DNA of 7,057 bases from CAZDDY01 sp964504455 (GTDB lineage Bacteria; Patescibacteriota; Minisyncoccia; Phycocordibacterales; UBA9973). Each line of letters starts with the position of its first letter. Position 1 is the stretch's first letter. The stretch spans positions 1-7,057 of the forward strand of contig CAZDDY010000026.1 in assembly GCA_964504455.1 (NCBI GenBank), given 5' to 3'. Shown piece by piece: positions 6,025-7,057 of this stretch. Under the pieces are notes generated by a model that saw only the letters and a program-made list of their open reading frames with translations, was not told the origin of the DNA and searched no databases. A program made the translations under genes and the position numbers.

Positions 6025-6053
6025 AGAATAGCATTTATAGAGACTTTTGTCAA
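6025..6053 (-). promoter_or_regulatory. Sigma70-type promoter of the DEAD-box helicase gene
   Basis: On the minus strand a perfect TTGACA (6048-6053) is followed after 17 bases by TATTCT (6025-6030), with the extended TGC directly before it. Transcription should start near 6018, giving a leader of about 76 bases. The -35 lies just 7 bases past the helix-protein stop codon (6061-6063), so the helicase can be expressed apart from the gene upstream. Confidence 0.72.
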
Positions 6054-6060
6054 TATCTTT

Positions 6061-6663
6061 TTATTTAGTAGACATCTTGAAAACTCTAAAAAAATGATTT
6101 GTCTTTGGAAACATTAGTAAAAAGAATGTTGTATCCATGATAAGTATGTAAACTGGAAAGCCGAGATGTAAAAAAGAATACGTATTTAATGTCAAAAGCG
6201 CAATTAAACTATTCCCTATCCCACATAAAAATGCACGGTAACTTTCTGTTTCAGGATACCTATATGCTTTTACTAAAGTAGGAATACCTGCAGCAAGATC
6301 TGCAGTGATTAAAAGCAGTACTGAGATAATTGCATTTGATGTAACTAACCAAAAAACCAAGGCTACAATAGATAAAACTCCGCAGATAATATCAAACACT
6401 GACACTTTCCAATAACTCTGTTTGTTTACAAAAGAAAAAATAAATACAAGTAGAGGTGCAAAACCAACACTAAATGTTAATACATTTACCCAGCCAATAC
6501 CTGCCTCTCTTTGAACAACAAAAGCAATCAAGGGCGCAAGTGCCCACAAAAACCATGTAACTTTATTTGGTTTTGTTTTACCTTTTAATACATCCCTGAT
6601 GTATGTTGAAATACCAAATAAGTTTAGCGCTAATCCGAGAAGTACAAACTGTGCAGGAATCAT
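6061..6663 (-). CDS. Seven-helix membrane protein with SWEET/PQ-loop-like 3+1+3 organisation
   Basis: The 200-residue product is strongly hydrophobic, with likely membrane helices near 4-22, 35-50, 57-79, 87-108, 111-128, 142-160 and 165-185. The first and last triplets look homologous: ISTYIRDVLKGKTKPNKVTW (from residue 18) aligns with IPTLVKAYRYPETESYRAF (from 127), and both run on into LIAF or LIAL. Two three-helix bundles joined by a single helix is the plan of SWEET sugar transporters and PQ-loop proteins, so a small-solute transport role is possible, though the Pro-Gln pair itself is absent. I recognise related hypothetical proteins as common in Parcubacteria, without known function. 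No Shine-Dalgarno precedes the ATG at 6663; a -10 element 7 bases upstream supports this start and a leaderless mRNA. It is followed by the helicase gene on the same strand after 118 bases. Confidence 0.88.
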   Translation of the reverse strand: MIPAQFVLLGLALNLFGISTYIRDVLKGKTKPNKVTWFLWALAPLIAFVVQREAGIGWVNVLTFSVGFAPLLVFIFSFVNKQSYWKVSVFDIICGVLSIVALVFWLVTSNAIISVLLLITADLAAGIPTLVKAYRYPETESYRAFLCGIGNSLIALLTLNTYSFLHLGFPVYILIMDTTFFLLMFPKTNHFFRVFKMSTK

Positions 6664-6670
6664 AAGGACT

Positions 6671-6679
6671 ATTTTATCA
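6671..6679 (-). promoter_or_regulatory. Extended -10 promoter of the seven-helix gene, predicted leaderless
   Basis: On the minus strand TGA precedes TAAAAT (6671-6676), five of six consensus bases. No good -35 at 16-18 bases is seen. Seven bases lie between the -10 and the ATG at 6663, so transcription should begin about one base before the start codon. Confidence 0.45.
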
Positions 6680-6697
6680 TTTACGAAGATATATTGC

Positions 6698-6725
6698 TTG
6701 CAAAAGTAGCTTTTTTAAGTAAAAT
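6698..6725 (+). promoter_or_regulatory. Candidate promoter of the tRNA cluster
   Basis: TTGCAA (6698-6703, four of six consensus bases) is followed after 16 bases by TAAAAT (6720-6725, five of six). The transcript would begin near 6732, at the 5' arm of the GC-rich hairpin at 6731-6747, which would then have to be removed from the first pre-tRNA. No other plus-strand -10 is well placed before the first tRNA. The AT-rich context makes chance matches likely. Confidence 0.3.
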
Positions 6726-6730
6726 AAAGT

Positions 6731-6751
6731 GGCGCAGAAAAAGCGCCTTTT
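6731..6751. terminator. GC-rich hairpin with T-run between divergent units
   Basis: GGCGC (6731-6735) pairs with GCGCC (6743-6747) around a 7-base A-rich loop; TTTT follows on the plus strand, and ACTTTATTTT on the minus strand. The form is that of a rho-independent terminator. No plus-strand gene ends nearby, so it may insulate the tRNA cluster from the minus-strand unit, or serve as the 5' end of the tRNA precursor. Confidence 0.45.
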
Positions 6752-6764
6752 AATTTAGTAATAT

Positions 6765-6835
6765 TGCGGGGTAGAGAAGAGGTATCTCGCAAGGCTCATA
6801 ACCTTGAGGCACCCGTTCGATTCGGGTCCCCGCAA
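6765..6835 (+). tRNA. tRNA-fMet (CAU), initiator
   Basis: A full cloverleaf of 71 bases folds: D stem GAGA/TCTC with 7-base loop, anticodon stem CAAGG/CCTTG with loop CTCATAA, a 4-base variable region, and T arm ACCCG/CGGGT with loop TTCGATT. Initiator identity rests on the purine-pyrimidine pair A11-U24, on A72, and on G-C pairs at 30-40 and 31-39. Two positions are unusual: base 1 is T, so it can pair with A72 where bacterial initiators usually have a C1-A72 mismatch, and pair 29-41 is A-U rather than G-C. CCA is not encoded (CAC follows A73), so it must be added by the CCA-adding enzyme. The tRNA is first in a plus-strand cluster, 50 bases before the next. Confidence 0.93.
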
Positions 6836-6886
6836 CACTCGGCACGTGACATGCCTACAAACTTGTCAGGGGTCGATTATTTAGAA

Positions 6887-6960
6887 GTCGGCGTAGCTCA
6901 GTCGGTTAGAGCGTGGGACTCATAAGCCCAAGGTCGGTGGTTCGATTCCACCCGCCGACA
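6887..6960 (+). tRNA. tRNA with CAU anticodon: elongator Met or Ile2
   Basis: The 74-base cloverleaf has a perfect 7-base-pair acceptor stem (GTCGGCG/CGCCGAC), D arm GCTC/GAGC with a 9-base loop, anticodon loop CTCATAA, variable region AGGTC, T arm GGTGG/CCACC and A73. The D-stem pair C11-G24 marks an elongator. The anticodon stem TGGGA/GCCCA has four pairs and an A31-G39 mismatch next to the loop. CAU is read as Met, or as Ile(AUA) if C34 is converted to lysidine by TilS; the sequence does not settle which. CCA is not encoded. Confidence 0.92.
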
Positions 6961-6996
6961 CATACAGACTAAAACCAGTAGTTTGTAAAAAATATT

Positions 6997-7057
6997 GCAG
7001 CGGTAGCTCAACTGGTTAGAGCACCCGCCTGTCACGCGGGAGGTTGCGGGTTCAAGT
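6997..7057 (+). tRNA. tRNA-Asp (GUC), partial at window edge
   Basis: The 5' 61 bases are present: acceptor arm GCAGCGG, D arm GCTC/GAGC, anticodon stem CCCGC/GCGGG with loop CTGTCAC (anticodon GTC), variable region AGGTT, and the T stem GCGGG with most of its loop. The 3' acceptor strand lies outside the window. It follows the second tRNA after 36 bases and probably shares its transcript. Confidence 0.92.

Noticed and set aside
6702..6714. AAAAG-TAG-CTTTT dyad before the tRNA cluster
   Set aside because: A five-pair, AT-rich stem with a three-base loop in a very AT-rich stretch is expected by chance.
6836..6886. Short hairpin GGCA/TGCC and CACGTG palindrome between the first two tRNAs
   Set aside because: The stem has only four pairs and no T-run; such elements arise by chance and may be a simple processing spacer.

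Overview
The window looks like a piece of a small, AT-rich bacterial chromosome, most likely from the Candidate Phyla Radiation (Patescibacteria, Parcubacteria-like). This is inferred from the short single-gene transcription units, scarce Shine-Dalgarno sequences, tRNAs without encoded CCA, and several small membrane or secreted proteins of kinds I associate with that group. All five complete protein genes end in TAA and no internal TGA needs decoding, so the genetic code cannot be told apart from code 11. There is no sign of a phage, insertion sequence or CRISPR array.

Layout. At the left edge (1-306, minus) is the N-terminal part of a protein with a degenerate Nudix box. It is driven by a near-perfect sigma70 promoter and has a structured leader. 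Divergent from it is dnaE (446-3655, plus), the replicative DNA polymerase III alpha subunit. It keeps metal-binding PHP residues and an exact QLSLF clamp-binding motif but stops after the OB domain. Four minus-strand genes follow, reading leftwards towards dnaE, so the leftmost converges with it: a membrane-anchored protein with a small cupredoxin-like domain (3676-4143), a secreted protein whose mature part is about 31% tyrosine (4225-4638), a DEAD-box RNA helicase with a basic Gly/Ser-rich N-terminal tail (4686-5942), and a seven-helix membrane protein with SWEET-like 3+1+3 organisation (6061-6663). The right end holds a plus-strand tRNA cluster: initiator Met(CAU), a second CAU tRNA (elongator Met or Ile2), and Asp(GUC), cut by the window edge.

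The genes do not form one pathway. Each protein gene seems to have its own promoter. In three of them (dnaE, the Tyr-rich gene, the seven-helix gene) a -10 element lies only 7-8 bases before the start codon, which predicts leaderless mRNAs; the other three have leaders of about 50-75 bases. The helicase, initiator tRNA and leaderless starts all concern translation and RNA handling, but any functional link is inference.

Most worth a second look: the repeated leaderless layout, the Tyr-rich secreted protein with its 19-residue tandem repeat, the degenerate Nudix protein in a locally GC-rich segment, the internally duplicated seven-helix protein, and the variant initiator tRNA (possible U1-A72 pair, A29-U41 in place of a G-C pair).
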